Positions 32,843 to 40,234 of a DNA stretch of 64,000 bases are shown in pieces. The notes below the pieces were generated by a model. The model worked only from the letters and a program-made list of their open reading frames with translations. It did no database searches and was not told the origin of the DNA. The position numbers and the translations under genes were made by a program. The stretch is from assembly GCA_017439425.1 (NCBI GenBank), contig JAFSJE010000020.1, positions 1 through 64,000 of the forward strand. The letters are read 5' to 3'. Numbering within the stretch: the stretch's first letter is position 1; each line of letters begins with the position of its first letter. Source of the DNA: Oscillospiraceae bacterium (GTDB lineage Bacteria; Bacillota; Clostridia; Oscillospirales; Oscillospiraceae).

Positions 32843-32945
32843 GTATAAGAAACGGCTGCCCCCTTACGGAAGCTTGTGCTTTTTTATCGCTGCTTTTTTA
32901 CAGCGCCTTTTTCTTGTTTTTTTTTGCGATCTGTGGCATAATTTC

Positions 32946-32959
32946 AGTATAATTATACT
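32946..32959 (+). promoter_or_regulatory. Palindrome over the -10 box of the flavoprotein gene
   Basis: AGTATAATTATACT is a perfect 14-bp palindrome that contains TATAAT (32948-32953), 13 bases before the ATG at 32972. The -35 match is weak. It may be an operator or a chance symmetry of an AT-rich promoter. Confidence 0.4.
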
Positions 32960-32971
32960 GGAGGCAAAGCA

Positions 32972-33601
32972 ATGAAGGTACTGCTTATAAACGGAAGCCC
33001 GAAGAAAACGGGTTGTACTGCAAGAGCGCTCGAGGAGGTCGAGAAGACTCTCAATGAGGGTGGAATCGAAACAGAGCTTGTACATATCGGAAAAAGCGCG
33101 ATACGCGGCTGCGTTTCCTGCGGCGCGTGTGAGAAGATAGGCAGGTGCGTATATTATGACGACCTTGTCAATGAGCTTGCGCCGAAGTTTGAGGCGGCGG
33201 ACGGTCTTATAGTCGGCTCGCCGGTGTATTACGGCTCGGCGAACGGCTCGCTTATTGCTCTTCTGGACAGACTTTTCTACTCAACCTCGTTCTCAAAGCG
33301 TATGAAGGTCGGCGCCGTAGTTGTATCATGCCGCAGGGGCGGCAACACCGCGGCCTTTGATGTTCTTAACAAGTATTTCACGATTTCCGAGATGCCGGTC
33401 GTTTCAAGCCAGTACTGGAACATGGTGCACGGCTTTACGCGAGAGGACGTCGAAAAGGACCTCGAGGGCTTGCAGACTATGCGCGTTCTCGGCAGAAACG
33501 CTGCGTTTCTTATCCGCGCAATAGCCGTCGAGAGGGAGAAAAACGGACTTCCCGCAAGGGAAGAAAACCGCGCCTTTACCTCGTTCCCGGACGGCAAATA
33601 A
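32972..33601 (+). CDS. Iron-sulfur flavoprotein-like NAD(P)H-dependent FMN reductase
   Basis: 209-residue flavodoxin-fold protein. LLINGSPKKTGCTARAL is the FMN phosphate loop and SPVYYGSANGSLIALLDRL the second FMN contact. The compact cysteine motif GCVSCGACEKIGRC (CxxCxxCx5C) matches iron-sulfur flavoproteins of anaerobes, which carry electrons or reduce oxygen species and quinones. GGAGG lies 7 bases before the ATG. Followed after 9 bases by a hydrolase gene, so the two form an operon. Confidence 0.87.
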   Translation: MKVLLINGSPKKTGCTARALEEVEKTLNEGGIETELVHIGKSAIRGCVSCGACEKIGRCVYYDDLVNELAPKFEAADGLIVGSPVYYGSANGSLIALLDRLFYSTSFSKRMKVGAVVVSCRRGGNTAAFDVLNKYFTISEMPVVSSQYWNMVHGFTREDVEKDLEGLQTMRVLGRNAAFLIRAIAVEREKNGLPAREENRAFTSFPDGK

Positions 33602-33610
33602 GGTGAAAAT

Positions 33611-34444
33611 ATGTACATATCCCTTGATAAACCAGAGGACGTCAACGCAGAGATAATCAGAATCAGAACCGTCGGCAAAAGGAGCGTTCCGGTCATCGTA
33701 ATAACTCCGCAGGAGGCGAAGGCAAACGCTCCCGCTGTGCTTTGGCTTCACGGCGGCGGGTACTTTTCCGGTTTGAAGGAAATGGTCTATATGTCCCGCG
33801 CCATTGACCTTGTGCGCGCTCTCGGCGCCGTCGTCGTCGCGCCGGGGTACACTCTCTCGTTTGTGAAGCCGTATCCCGCGGCGGTCGAGGACTCCTATGC
33901 CGCGCTCAAATGGCTCGACCTCAATGCCTCACGCTACGGCGCCAACACGAATACCATAATCGTCGGCGGGGAGAGTGCAGGCGGCGGTCTTGCCGCGGCG
34001 GTGTGCATGATGGCGCGCGACAGGGGAGAGATAAAGGTCGCGCTCCAGCTTCCGCTATATCCGATGATAGACAACCTCGAGACCTCATCCTCGCGCAATA
34101 ACCACGGCAAAATATGGAATAGCCGACGAAACCGCTTTGCCTGGAGAATGTATCTTCGCAAAAACGCAAAAAGCGAGGCAGAGCCTTATGCCGCGCCCGC
34201 GAGGCAGAAGGATTATCGAAATCTCCCGCCGTGCTACACCTTTGTCAGCTCTGGCGAGCCTTTTTACGCCGAAACGCTGAACTTTGTCGAAAATCTTAAA
34301 CAAGCCGGTGTTTACGCAGAGGCGGATGTTTACGATACAGATATCCACTCCTTCGATATGCTCTATCCCGAGCTTGATATAAGCGTGAAGGCCCGAGAGC
34401 GTTTTATCGAAAAGGTGAGCGTCATTATTTCAGAAAGGAACTGA
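33611..34444 (+). CDS. Alpha/beta hydrolase, hormone-sensitive-lipase family
   Basis: 277-residue esterase. WLHGGGYFSG is the oxyanion-hole motif and GGESAGGGLAAAV holds the catalytic serine. The acid is probably in SSGEPFYAE, and the histidine is in DTDIHSFDM. Cytoplasmic, no signal peptide. It probably acts on short acyl esters. AAGGTGAAAAT precedes the ATG. Cotranscribed with the flavoprotein gene before and the small gene after. Confidence 0.87.
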   Translation: MYISLDKPEDVNAEIIRIRTVGKRSVPVIVITPQEAKANAPAVLWLHGGGYFSGLKEMVYMSRAIDLVRALGAVVVAPGYTLSFVKPYPAAVEDSYAALKWLDLNASRYGANTNTIIVGGESAGGGLAAAVCMMARDRGEIKVALQLPLYPMIDNLETSSSRNNHGKIWNSRRNRFAWRMYLRKNAKSEAEPYAAPARQKDYRNLPPCYTFVSSGEPFYAETLNFVENLKQAGVYAEADVYDTDIHSFDMLYPELDISVKARERFIEKVSVIISERN

Positions 34445-34446
34445 CT

Positions 34447-34719
34447 ATGCACCCGTATTTTGAAAAGCTCTCTCCGCATGAGCTAAATAAATCGACCATA
34501 CTGACCGGCTCGATAGGAGCCGCTTTTGAGGATTTCCGCTATCGCGTAAAGCCCGATGTGAAGGAAGGAAAGGTCTTGTGCTCGACCTATACCGCGCTTT
34601 CCTACGAGAAGGCACAGGACGTAGAGGAGCGAGAGTATACCTACGATGAGCCCGGAGTTGAGGAGATGAAGCTCTGGCTTCAGGAGCAGTACGAAAAATA
34701 TCTCAAGAGCCGCGCATAA
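34447..34719 (+). CDS. Small hypothetical protein
   Basis: 90 residues, not recognised. It is charged and soluble, with an acidic C-terminal helix (EEMKLWLQEQYEKYLKSR). Features such as TILTGSIGAAFEDFRYRV have no motif known to me. It begins two bases after the hydrolase stop with AAGGAAC upstream, so it is cotranscribed and probably real. Its last codons overlap the terminator stem. Confidence 0.6.
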   Translation: MHPYFEKLSPHELNKSTILTGSIGAAFEDFRYRVKPDVKEGKVLCSTYTALSYEKAQDVEEREYTYDEPGVEEMKLWLQEQYEKYLKSRA

Positions 34720-34733
34720 TCGCGGCTCTTTTG
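34705..34733 (+). terminator. Terminator of the flavoprotein operon
   Basis: AAGAGCCGCG (34705-34714), loop, CGCGGCTCTT (34721-34730), then TTTTG overall. It overlaps the end of the small gene. Confidence 0.75.
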
Positions 34734-34855
34734 TGTAAATAGCGGCATTTCCAAAATACAAATTATTATATTATGCTTGATTGAATAGAACAATTTTATT
34801 ATCTGGACACTGCACGGACTTTGTGTGGAATAACGAATGAAAAGCGCAGAAAGCC

Positions 34856-34884
34856 TTGATTTTCGGCGGATTATGGCATATAAT
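34856..34884 (+). promoter_or_regulatory. Promoter of the membrane GGDEF gene
   Basis: TTGATT (34856-34861), 17 bases, TATAAT (34879-34884). The start would be near 34891, leaving a leader of about 114 bases. The rest of 34734-34855 is AT-rich with no gene seen. Confidence 0.6.
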
Positions 34885-34925
34885 TATTGACACAAAATGT
34901 TAAGCATATGTCAATTTAATGTTTT

Positions 34926-34962
34926 AGCCCGCCGGCTCTTGCCGATTCACCGGGGGCTTTTG
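34926..34962 (+). terminator. Terminator-like hairpin within the GGDEF leader
   Basis: AGCCCGCCGG (34926-34935) pairs, with a bulge, to CCGGGGGCT (34950-34958), followed by TTTTG. Lying between promoter and start codon, it could end transcription early unless prevented. A possible attenuator; no known riboswitch motif was recognised around it. Confidence 0.45.
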
Positions 34963-35004
34963 TTGCGCTTATTGCGGCGCACAAAATAATCCGGAGGTTC
35001 TGAA

Positions 35005-36381
35005 ATGCACGAAAATAAGAAAGATAACGAAGGTCTCTCTCTGCGCGCGACCTTTATCGTTATGTTTATCGTAACGATAGCAATCGCAGCGGTCCTGCTT
35101 GGAATCACATACAGAGCGCTCAAATCCTTCCGCGCGCTTTCCGACGCCACTGCGTCGTATATCGTCCTTGAGGACGCCGCGGAGGATCTTCTTTCCGCTT
35201 CTGATTATCTCACTGAGGAGGCGCAGTGCTTCGCTGTAATGGGCGATATGAAGCATCTTGATAACTATATCAACGAGGCTGAGACTGTTCGCAGAAGGGA
35301 AAAATCGGTCGAGACGATAGAAAAGATATTGCCCGACTCTCCCGCGCTCAGTGAGATCAAAAACGCGATGAGCGAATCCGTAGCGCTGATGGAGAAGGAG
35401 TACTACGCGATGATGCTGGTGCTCTCAACGCATGAGGATGCGATAATTCCGGACAGCATGAAAAACGTAGAGCTCTCGCCCGAGGACGCGGTTCTGCCGG
35501 CAGAGGAAAAGCTTCTGCTCTCAGCGCGGCTTCTGCACGATGAAGATTATTACAACCACAAGAGCATTATAAGAGACCATCTCTCCCAGTGCGTTGAGGA
35601 GCTGAAAAGCGTTACCTACTCCACGCGGGACAGGATGGAGGAGCGTATGCACATCGACCTTGTCTGGCTTATAGTCATGGTCGCGCTCCAGACCGTTTTC
35701 GTTCTCGTTATGCTATGGCTTATGACAACGCTCGGCATTAACCCGATCATACGCGCGGTCGAGCACATAAAGCAGGATCAGAGCATTCCGATCGTCGGCG
35801 CAAACGAGTTCCGCTACCTCGCAAGCACTTATAACATTATGTACTCAGCCTACAAGCGAAGCATTGAAAATCTCTCGTTCAAGGCGTCGCACGATGAGCT
35901 GACCGGCGCCTACAACCGCGCGGGCTACGACCTTATAAAGACGAGCTTCAATCTCTCGATCACTGCGATACTGCTCTTTGACGCGGATAAGTTCAAGAAT
36001 ATCAACGATACCTACGGCCACGAGACGGGCGACAGGGTGCTGAAAAAGATCGCCGCGGTGCTGAAGCAGAACTTCCGATCCGACGATTACGTTTGCAGGA
36101 TCGGAGGAGATGAATTCGTAGTCATGATGGTGCATATCGATCAGAACGTTCGTCACCTTATCGAGAACAAAATCTCGCAGATCAACAGAGATCTTGAAAA
36201 CTCGTCGGACGGCGTTCCGGCAATCTCACTCAGCGCCGGAGTTTCAATGTGCCACCGCAACAACGATTCACAGGAGATGTTCCACGAGGCTGACGTCGCA
36301 CTGTACCACGTCAAGGATAACGGCAGAAGAGGCGTATGCTTCTACGAGCCGGGAATGAGGCAGCGACAGCTCAAGTCATGA
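35005..36381 (+). CDS. Membrane sensor diguanylate cyclase
   Basis: 458 residues. A first transmembrane helix (~15-38) and a second (~222-245) enclose a mostly helical outer sensor domain. A short HAMP-like linker leads to a GGDEF domain with RIGGDEFVVMM. The inhibitory site RSDD sits exactly five residues before GGDEF, so product feedback by c-di-GMP is expected. GGAGG lies 7 bases before the ATG. It has its own promoter, leader hairpin and terminator. Confidence 0.9.
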   Translation: MHENKKDNEGLSLRATFIVMFIVTIAIAAVLLGITYRALKSFRALSDATASYIVLEDAAEDLLSASDYLTEEAQCFAVMGDMKHLDNYINEAETVRRREKSVETIEKILPDSPALSEIKNAMSESVALMEKEYYAMMLVLSTHEDAIIPDSMKNVELSPEDAVLPAEEKLLLSARLLHDEDYYNHKSIIRDHLSQCVEELKSVTYSTRDRMEERMHIDLVWLIVMVALQTVFVLVMLWLMTTLGINPIIRAVEHIKQDQSIPIVGANEFRYLASTYNIMYSAYKRSIENLSFKASHDELTGAYNRAGYDLIKTSFNLSITAILLFDADKFKNINDTYGHETGDRVLKKIAAVLKQNFRSDDYVCRIGGDEFVVMMVHIDQNVRHLIENKISQINRDLENSSDGVPAISLSAGVSMCHRNNDSQEMFHEADVALYHVKDNGRRGVCFYEPGMRQRQLKS

Positions 36382-36389
36382 TTATCTCT

Positions 36390-36419
36390 TACCGCAGCTT
36401 GCCTGCGGTAAGCTTTTTA
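36390..36419 (+). terminator. Terminator of the GGDEF gene
   Basis: TACCGCAG, loop, CTGCGGTA, then AGCTTTTTA. Confidence 0.75.
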
Positions 36420-36451
36420 TAGTCCTGCAAATACACTCGTTGAGGTGCGTT

Positions 36452-37039
36452 ATGGAGGTAAACCGGGTAATCGGCGGATTCAGATACAGATCTCTCGAAG
36501 CGCTGGACGCCGATGCAATCCATGATTTCTACGAGCGGCTGAGTATGCACTGCTCCTTTGCCGACAGCAGGCTTCCGCTGATACGCGATTTTGTAAAGCT
36601 CGCTTCCACAAGCAAAAAGATGTTTCCGATCATAATTGAGAGCGAGCCGGACGGAGTTCTTATCGGCACCTGCGCCTTTTTCGACAGATGGAGAACGAAC
36701 TCTGTTGAGATCATGGGCTTCTTTGAGCCGATTTTTGAGGGGACGGAGACGCTTCTCTCAGCCTCCGCAAATCTATTTTCGCTTGCGCGGGAGCTCTTTG
36801 GTAAAAGGCGGCTTGAATTAAGGATTACCGCGGACGATAATTTCAAGAGAAGCCTTGCGGAAAGGTGCGGAGCTGTTTTTGTAAGGCTCTGCGATACCAT
36901 CGAGGCGGAGTACTCTAAAATTCTCCTTGCCGAGCGAGGCGTCAGAGACGATGAGCTGCAAAACGAGCTTATGATGATAATCCGTGCGGGCGAGAATAAG
37001 GTCGCATTATATCATATGAATTTTGATCAAGGGGAGTGA
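36452..37039 (+). CDS. GNAT-like acetyltransferase, tentative
   Basis: About 195 residues. The middle portion (VLIGTCAFFDRW, VEIMGFFEPIFEG, LELRITADDNFKRSLAERCG) resembles GNAT N-acetyltransferases, in which the last block packs on acetyl-CoA, but the usual glycine-rich loop is not clear. Cytoplasmic. The ATG at 36452 has GAGG at a normal distance; the TTG at 36440 overlaps it. Three bases separate it from the phosphatase gene. The substrate is unknown. Confidence 0.55.
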   Translation: MEVNRVIGGFRYRSLEALDADAIHDFYERLSMHCSFADSRLPLIRDFVKLASTSKKMFPIIIESEPDGVLIGTCAFFDRWRTNSVEIMGFFEPIFEGTETLLSASANLFSLARELFGKRRLELRITADDNFKRSLAERCGAVFVRLCDTIEAEYSKILLAERGVRDDELQNELMMIIRAGENKVALYHMNFDQGE

Positions 37040-37042
37040 CGT

Positions 37043-38353
37043 ATGAAAAGGGCTGCTTCAACTTTGCTCACGCTTGCGCTTATTTGTGCTCTCTGCGCCA
37101 CGGCTTTCGCGGCTGTTACCGAGATAACGGGTGAGGCAACGGAGAAAACTATTCTCAAATACGGAAATGTTACGCTCTCGGTTAAAATTTCCGAATTTTT
37201 CGCCGCCGGATATGAGTACGGCGACGTTGTTGCGGTGAGTTTTCTCGATACGAGCCTTGATTTACCGCTGTGCTCGAACTATTCTGACGTTGACTCCGGT
37301 ACGGCTGGCGTTTTCGCGCGTTCGGAGGATGAATATCTTGTTCTTGCCATCAATATGGGCGACTTTGCCTCCACCTATGGAATTGCGAACAAGACGGCAT
37401 ACCCCGACAAGAGCTTCTCTTGGAGCTACTGCGAGGGCGTTGACGGGCCGGTAAAATTTACGCTTTCTCTCAAGGAAAAGGGCGGGTATTACGATGATTA
37501 TCTGCTCCATAAGCTCGTCTACACCGACGCGAGGGAGGACTATCCGGGGCTTACCGACAGCGAATACGCGAATTTCCGCGCCGTGACCACCTCGGGTATG
37601 GGCAAAAATAAGCTATACCGCACCTCATCACCGGTAAATCCCGAGCATAACCGAAATAAATACGCCGATTCCGCGCTGCGTGAAGCCGGCGTGACGGTAG
37701 TTATGAATCTTGCTGACACGCGCGAGAAGGCGGAGTCCTTTGAGGGGTACGATAAGAGCTATTATTCGACGATAAATTACATTCCGCTCAACACGGGCAT
37801 GGATTTTACCGCAGGGGACTTCAAAATGAAGCTTGCCGAAGGGCTCAGATTTTTTGCTTCAAATCCCGGCGTGTATGCCGTCCACTGCGCCGAGGGAAAG
37901 GACAGAGGCGGGTTTGTGACCGCGCTATTAGAGTGCTTTATGGGCGCTTCTGCTGATGAGGTTGTCGAGGACTACATGGTTACATACTATAACTATTACG
38001 GCGTAGAAAAGGGCGACGAGCGCTATGAGCGCATCGCGGCCGGCAACATCGTAAAGAGCCTTGAGCGTGCCTTCGGCGTTGAGGATATCTACTCTGCCGA
38101 CCTCGCAAGAGAGGCTGAGGAGTACTTTGCGGAGCTTGGGCTCACCGACAGCGAGCTCGATTCGCTCAGAGCTAACCTCTCAGATGAGCCGGAAACCGTA
38201 ACCTATATCGTCCGACCCGGCGACTGTCTTTGGAATCTCTCAAGAAAATACTACGGCTCAGGAGTTTACTTCGGAAAAATTGCCGAGGCTAACGGCATTT
38301 CCTCACCGTATGTGATCGAAATCGGGCAAAGGCTGGTGATCCCCGCAAAATGA
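37043..38353 (+). CDS. Secreted tyrosine-phosphatase-like protein with LysM domain
   Basis: 436 residues. A signal peptide ends at AFAAV near residue 23. Residues ~30-145 form a beta-rich domain of unknown type. Residues ~180-340 hold a dual-specificity phosphatase fold with the P-loop VHCAEGKDRGG (HCxxGKDR), as in phytase-like and host-targeting phosphatases; the general acid may be in NLADTREKAE. A C-terminal LysM (YIVRPGDCLWNLSRKYYG) would bind peptidoglycan. Thus a wall-attached phosphatase, perhaps for inositol phosphates or phosphopeptides. It overlaps the deformylase gene by 4 bases. Confidence 0.85.
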   Translation: MKRAASTLLTLALICALCATAFAAVTEITGEATEKTILKYGNVTLSVKISEFFAAGYEYGDVVAVSFLDTSLDLPLCSNYSDVDSGTAGVFARSEDEYLVLAINMGDFASTYGIANKTAYPDKSFSWSYCEGVDGPVKFTLSLKEKGGYYDDYLLHKLVYTDAREDYPGLTDSEYANFRAVTTSGMGKNKLYRTSSPVNPEHNRNKYADSALREAGVTVVMNLADTREKAESFEGYDKSYYSTINYIPLNTGMDFTAGDFKMKLAEGLRFFASNPGVYAVHCAEGKDRGGFVTALLECFMGASADEVVEDYMVTYYNYYGVEKGDERYERIAAGNIVKSLERAFGVEDIYSADLAREAEEYFAELGLTDSELDSLRANLSDEPETVTYIVRPGDCLWNLSRKYYGSGVYFGKIAEANGISSPYVIEIGQRLVIPAK

Positions 38354-38760
38354 TCAGAGAAATTGTACACGATCCCGTTTTCCTCGCTCAAAAGTCGCTT
38401 CCCGCGACGCGCGAGGATCTCGATACCGCACTCGACCTCGTCGATACGCTCCGGTATCACAAGGACGGCTGCGTCGGTATGGCGGCGAATATGATCGGAG
38501 TTCTCAGACGCATTATCGCCTTTGAGAACGACGGCGAATACATGGTCATGATGAACCCCGAAATCGTGAAGTTCACCGGTGTTTACGAGGCGGAGGAGGG
38601 CTGTCTTTCGCTCTCCGGTGTACGCAGAACCAAGCGTTTTAAGAGCATCAAAATGTATTATGAAAATCTGCGCTTTGAGCCGCGCTTCAAGACGTTCACC
38701 GGCTGGACTGCCGAGATAATTCAGCACGAAATCGACCACTGCAACGGAATATTGATTTAA
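38350..38760 (+). CDS. Peptide deformylase paralogue
   Basis: 136 residues with the deformylase fold. Motif 2 EEGCLSLSG and motif 3 QHEIDHCNG supply the metal-binding cysteine and two histidines plus the catalytic glutamate. In motif 1 the usual GLAAxQ reads GMAANMIG, so the glutamine that stabilises the transition state is methionine. It is shorter than the main enzyme (~150-165). It may be a side form that keeps some activity or resists inhibitors. It overlaps the phosphatase stop (ATGA) and is followed by a terminator. Confidence 0.85.
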   Translation: MIREIVHDPVFLAQKSLPATREDLDTALDLVDTLRYHKDGCVGMAANMIGVLRRIIAFENDGEYMVMMNPEIVKFTGVYEAEEGCLSLSGVRRTKRFKSIKMYYENLRFEPRFKTFTGWTAEIIQHEIDHCNGILI

Positions 38761-38762
38761 AT

Positions 38763-38790
38763 AAGGGTCTGGAAAAAAATCCAGACCCTT
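38763..38790. terminator. Bidirectional terminator
   Basis: AAGGGTCTGG and CCAGACCCTT, an exact 10-bp stem between convergent genes. Confidence 0.75.
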
Positions 38791-39538
38791 AAATTCTTTC
38801 CGCTATTTTCAGCGCAAGGTAAAGCTTTTCGAGCGAGTGATTTGCTTCGTGCAGTCCCTCGGGAGTGTAAACGGGGGAGTCCAGCACATCTCCGGATGTG
38901 AGAAACGCGTATAGTTCGAAATTGTGAAAATCGCACACTGCCTGAACTCCCGCAAGCTCCATATCGACGGCGATACAGCCCTCGCTTACGCGTTTAGCTC
39001 GCTCAGCGCAGGTCTCGCGATAGAATGCGTCGGTCGTCCATACGCCGCCCTCGACATAAGGCGCGCCGAGCTCGTCAAAGAGCGCCTTTATAGTCTGGGC
39101 GTTTTTTATTTTGATGTAATCTGCCGGCGGTGCGTAATGGTAGCTCATGCCCTCGTCGCGATAGGCTTTTGTCGGGACAATGTATTTCCCGTTTGTCTTT
39201 TCACCGACGAGGGAGCCGCAGGAGCCGAAGATTATAAACCTCGTCGCGCCGGCTGCCCAGTTGAGCTCAATGACGGAGTTTGCCGCCATTGCAGAGCCGA
39301 CGAAGACGTTGAATAGCCCATAGGTTCTGCCTCCTCGCTGAAAGGCGTATATCGGAGTGCTTCCGCGAACTGAGCCGATGCTGCCAACATCGGTGCACTC
39401 GAGAGCTTCGACGGCATGAGCCATTATCTCGTGCGAAAACGTGAGAATGCAGGTGTCGAAAAGATGACCCTGCTCGCCGATAAAGGCGCGGGGGTGCGTT
39501 ATGGATTCGGTTGAGGTATCGAAGGAGTCGGTTATCAT
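38789..39538 (-). CDS. Nucleoside phosphorylase
   Basis: 249 residues of the PNP/uridine phosphorylase family, which splits nucleosides with phosphate. Phosphate- and ribose-site segments are visible in IIFGSCGSLVGE and VDMELAGVQAVCDF; the latter carries the ME pair that binds ribose. It is related to clostridial uridine/purine phosphorylases of uncertain base preference. Its start overlaps the phosphoesterase stop by 4 bases. In the same operon as a BMP-domain protein; BMP proteins bind purine nucleosides, so a nucleoside theme is likely. Confidence 0.85.
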   Translation of the reverse strand: MITDSFDTSTESITHPRAFIGEQGHLFDTCILTFSHEIMAHAVEALECTDVGSIGSVRGSTPIYAFQRGGRTYGLFNVFVGSAMAANSVIELNWAAGATRFIIFGSCGSLVGEKTNGKYIVPTKAYRDEGMSYHYAPPADYIKIKNAQTIKALFDELGAPYVEGGVWTTDAFYRETCAERAKRVSEGCIAVDMELAGVQAVCDFHNFELYAFLTSGDVLDSPVYTPEGLHEANHSLEKLYLALKIAERI

Positions 39539-40233
39539 AGGCGCTTTTCCTTATTTGCAAAGAAGTAATCCTCGCCCTCCGGCTCAATGTGGCGCGTTAT
39601 CCATTTAAGGCGCTTGTGCTCAGTGGCGGGGTGGGGCTTGTCCGGTATTTCGATGATATAGCGGTTTGAAACGTTTATTACCTGCGTGTCAGCGATTCGC
39701 TCCTTGCGCGGGATCGAAAGATTGTAGGTCATGTGAACGTGGCCGTGCAGCAACAGCGCAGGCGAAAACTCGTCGATTATGCGGTAGAACGCTTGAAAGC
39801 CCATGTGAGGCCGGTCGTCGAGGTCTCCGCATCCGCGCGGAGGTGCGTGGGTGACGAGAATATCGAGCCCCTTTGCGCGGCGTATGCCGAAGCCGAGGCG
39901 CCATACAAGAGCGCGCATTTTGTGCTCGGTAATCTGAAACTTGCCCTCGCGGTACTTGCGGCAGCCGGGCAGCCCGGCGATAATTACGCCGTTATAGCGA
40001 ACAACTGCGTTGTCAATGCAGTCGCATCCCTCCGGCGCGTCCCATTCGTAGCACTCGTCGTGGTTGCCGTGTACGTATAGAAGCGGCACATTAGCCATCG
40101 TGACGAGAAAGCGCAGGTATTCGGGCTTAAGGTCGCCGCAGGATATTATGAGGTCGATACCTTCAAGGCGCGATTTTGAGAAGTGATCCCAGAGCGCGGG
40201 GTCTTCATCGTCGGAGATGCACAGAATCTTCAC
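39535..40233 (-). CDS. Metallophosphoesterase
   Basis: About 232 residues of the calcineurin-like phosphoesterase fold. Metal ligands appear in ISDDEDPALW, ISCGDLKPEY, VHGNHDECYEW, VTHAPPRG and LHGHVHMTYN. The first motif has ISDDED rather than the usual DxH, a small departure. The GTG start at 40233 follows GAGGTG; frames extending upstream run into the BMP gene. It lies one base after that gene and overlaps the phosphorylase by 4 bases. The substrate is unknown; a cyclic nucleotide or nucleotide is plausible. Confidence 0.83.
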   Translation of the reverse strand: MKILCISDDEDPALWDHFSKSRLEGIDLIISCGDLKPEYLRFLVTMANVPLLYVHGNHDECYEWDAPEGCDCIDNAVVRYNGVIIAGLPGCRKYREGKFQITEHKMRALVWRLGFGIRRAKGLDILVTHAPPRGCGDLDDRPHMGFQAFYRIIDEFSPALLLHGHVHMTYNLSIPRKERIADTQVINVSNRYIIEIPDKPHPATEHKRLKWITRHIEPEGEDYFFANKEKRL

Positions 40234-40234
40234 T

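Noticed and set aside
32778-32975. 65-residue open frame before the flavoprotein gene
   Set aside because: It starts with TTG without ribosome site, crosses a terminator and a promoter palindrome, and overlaps the real start at 32972.
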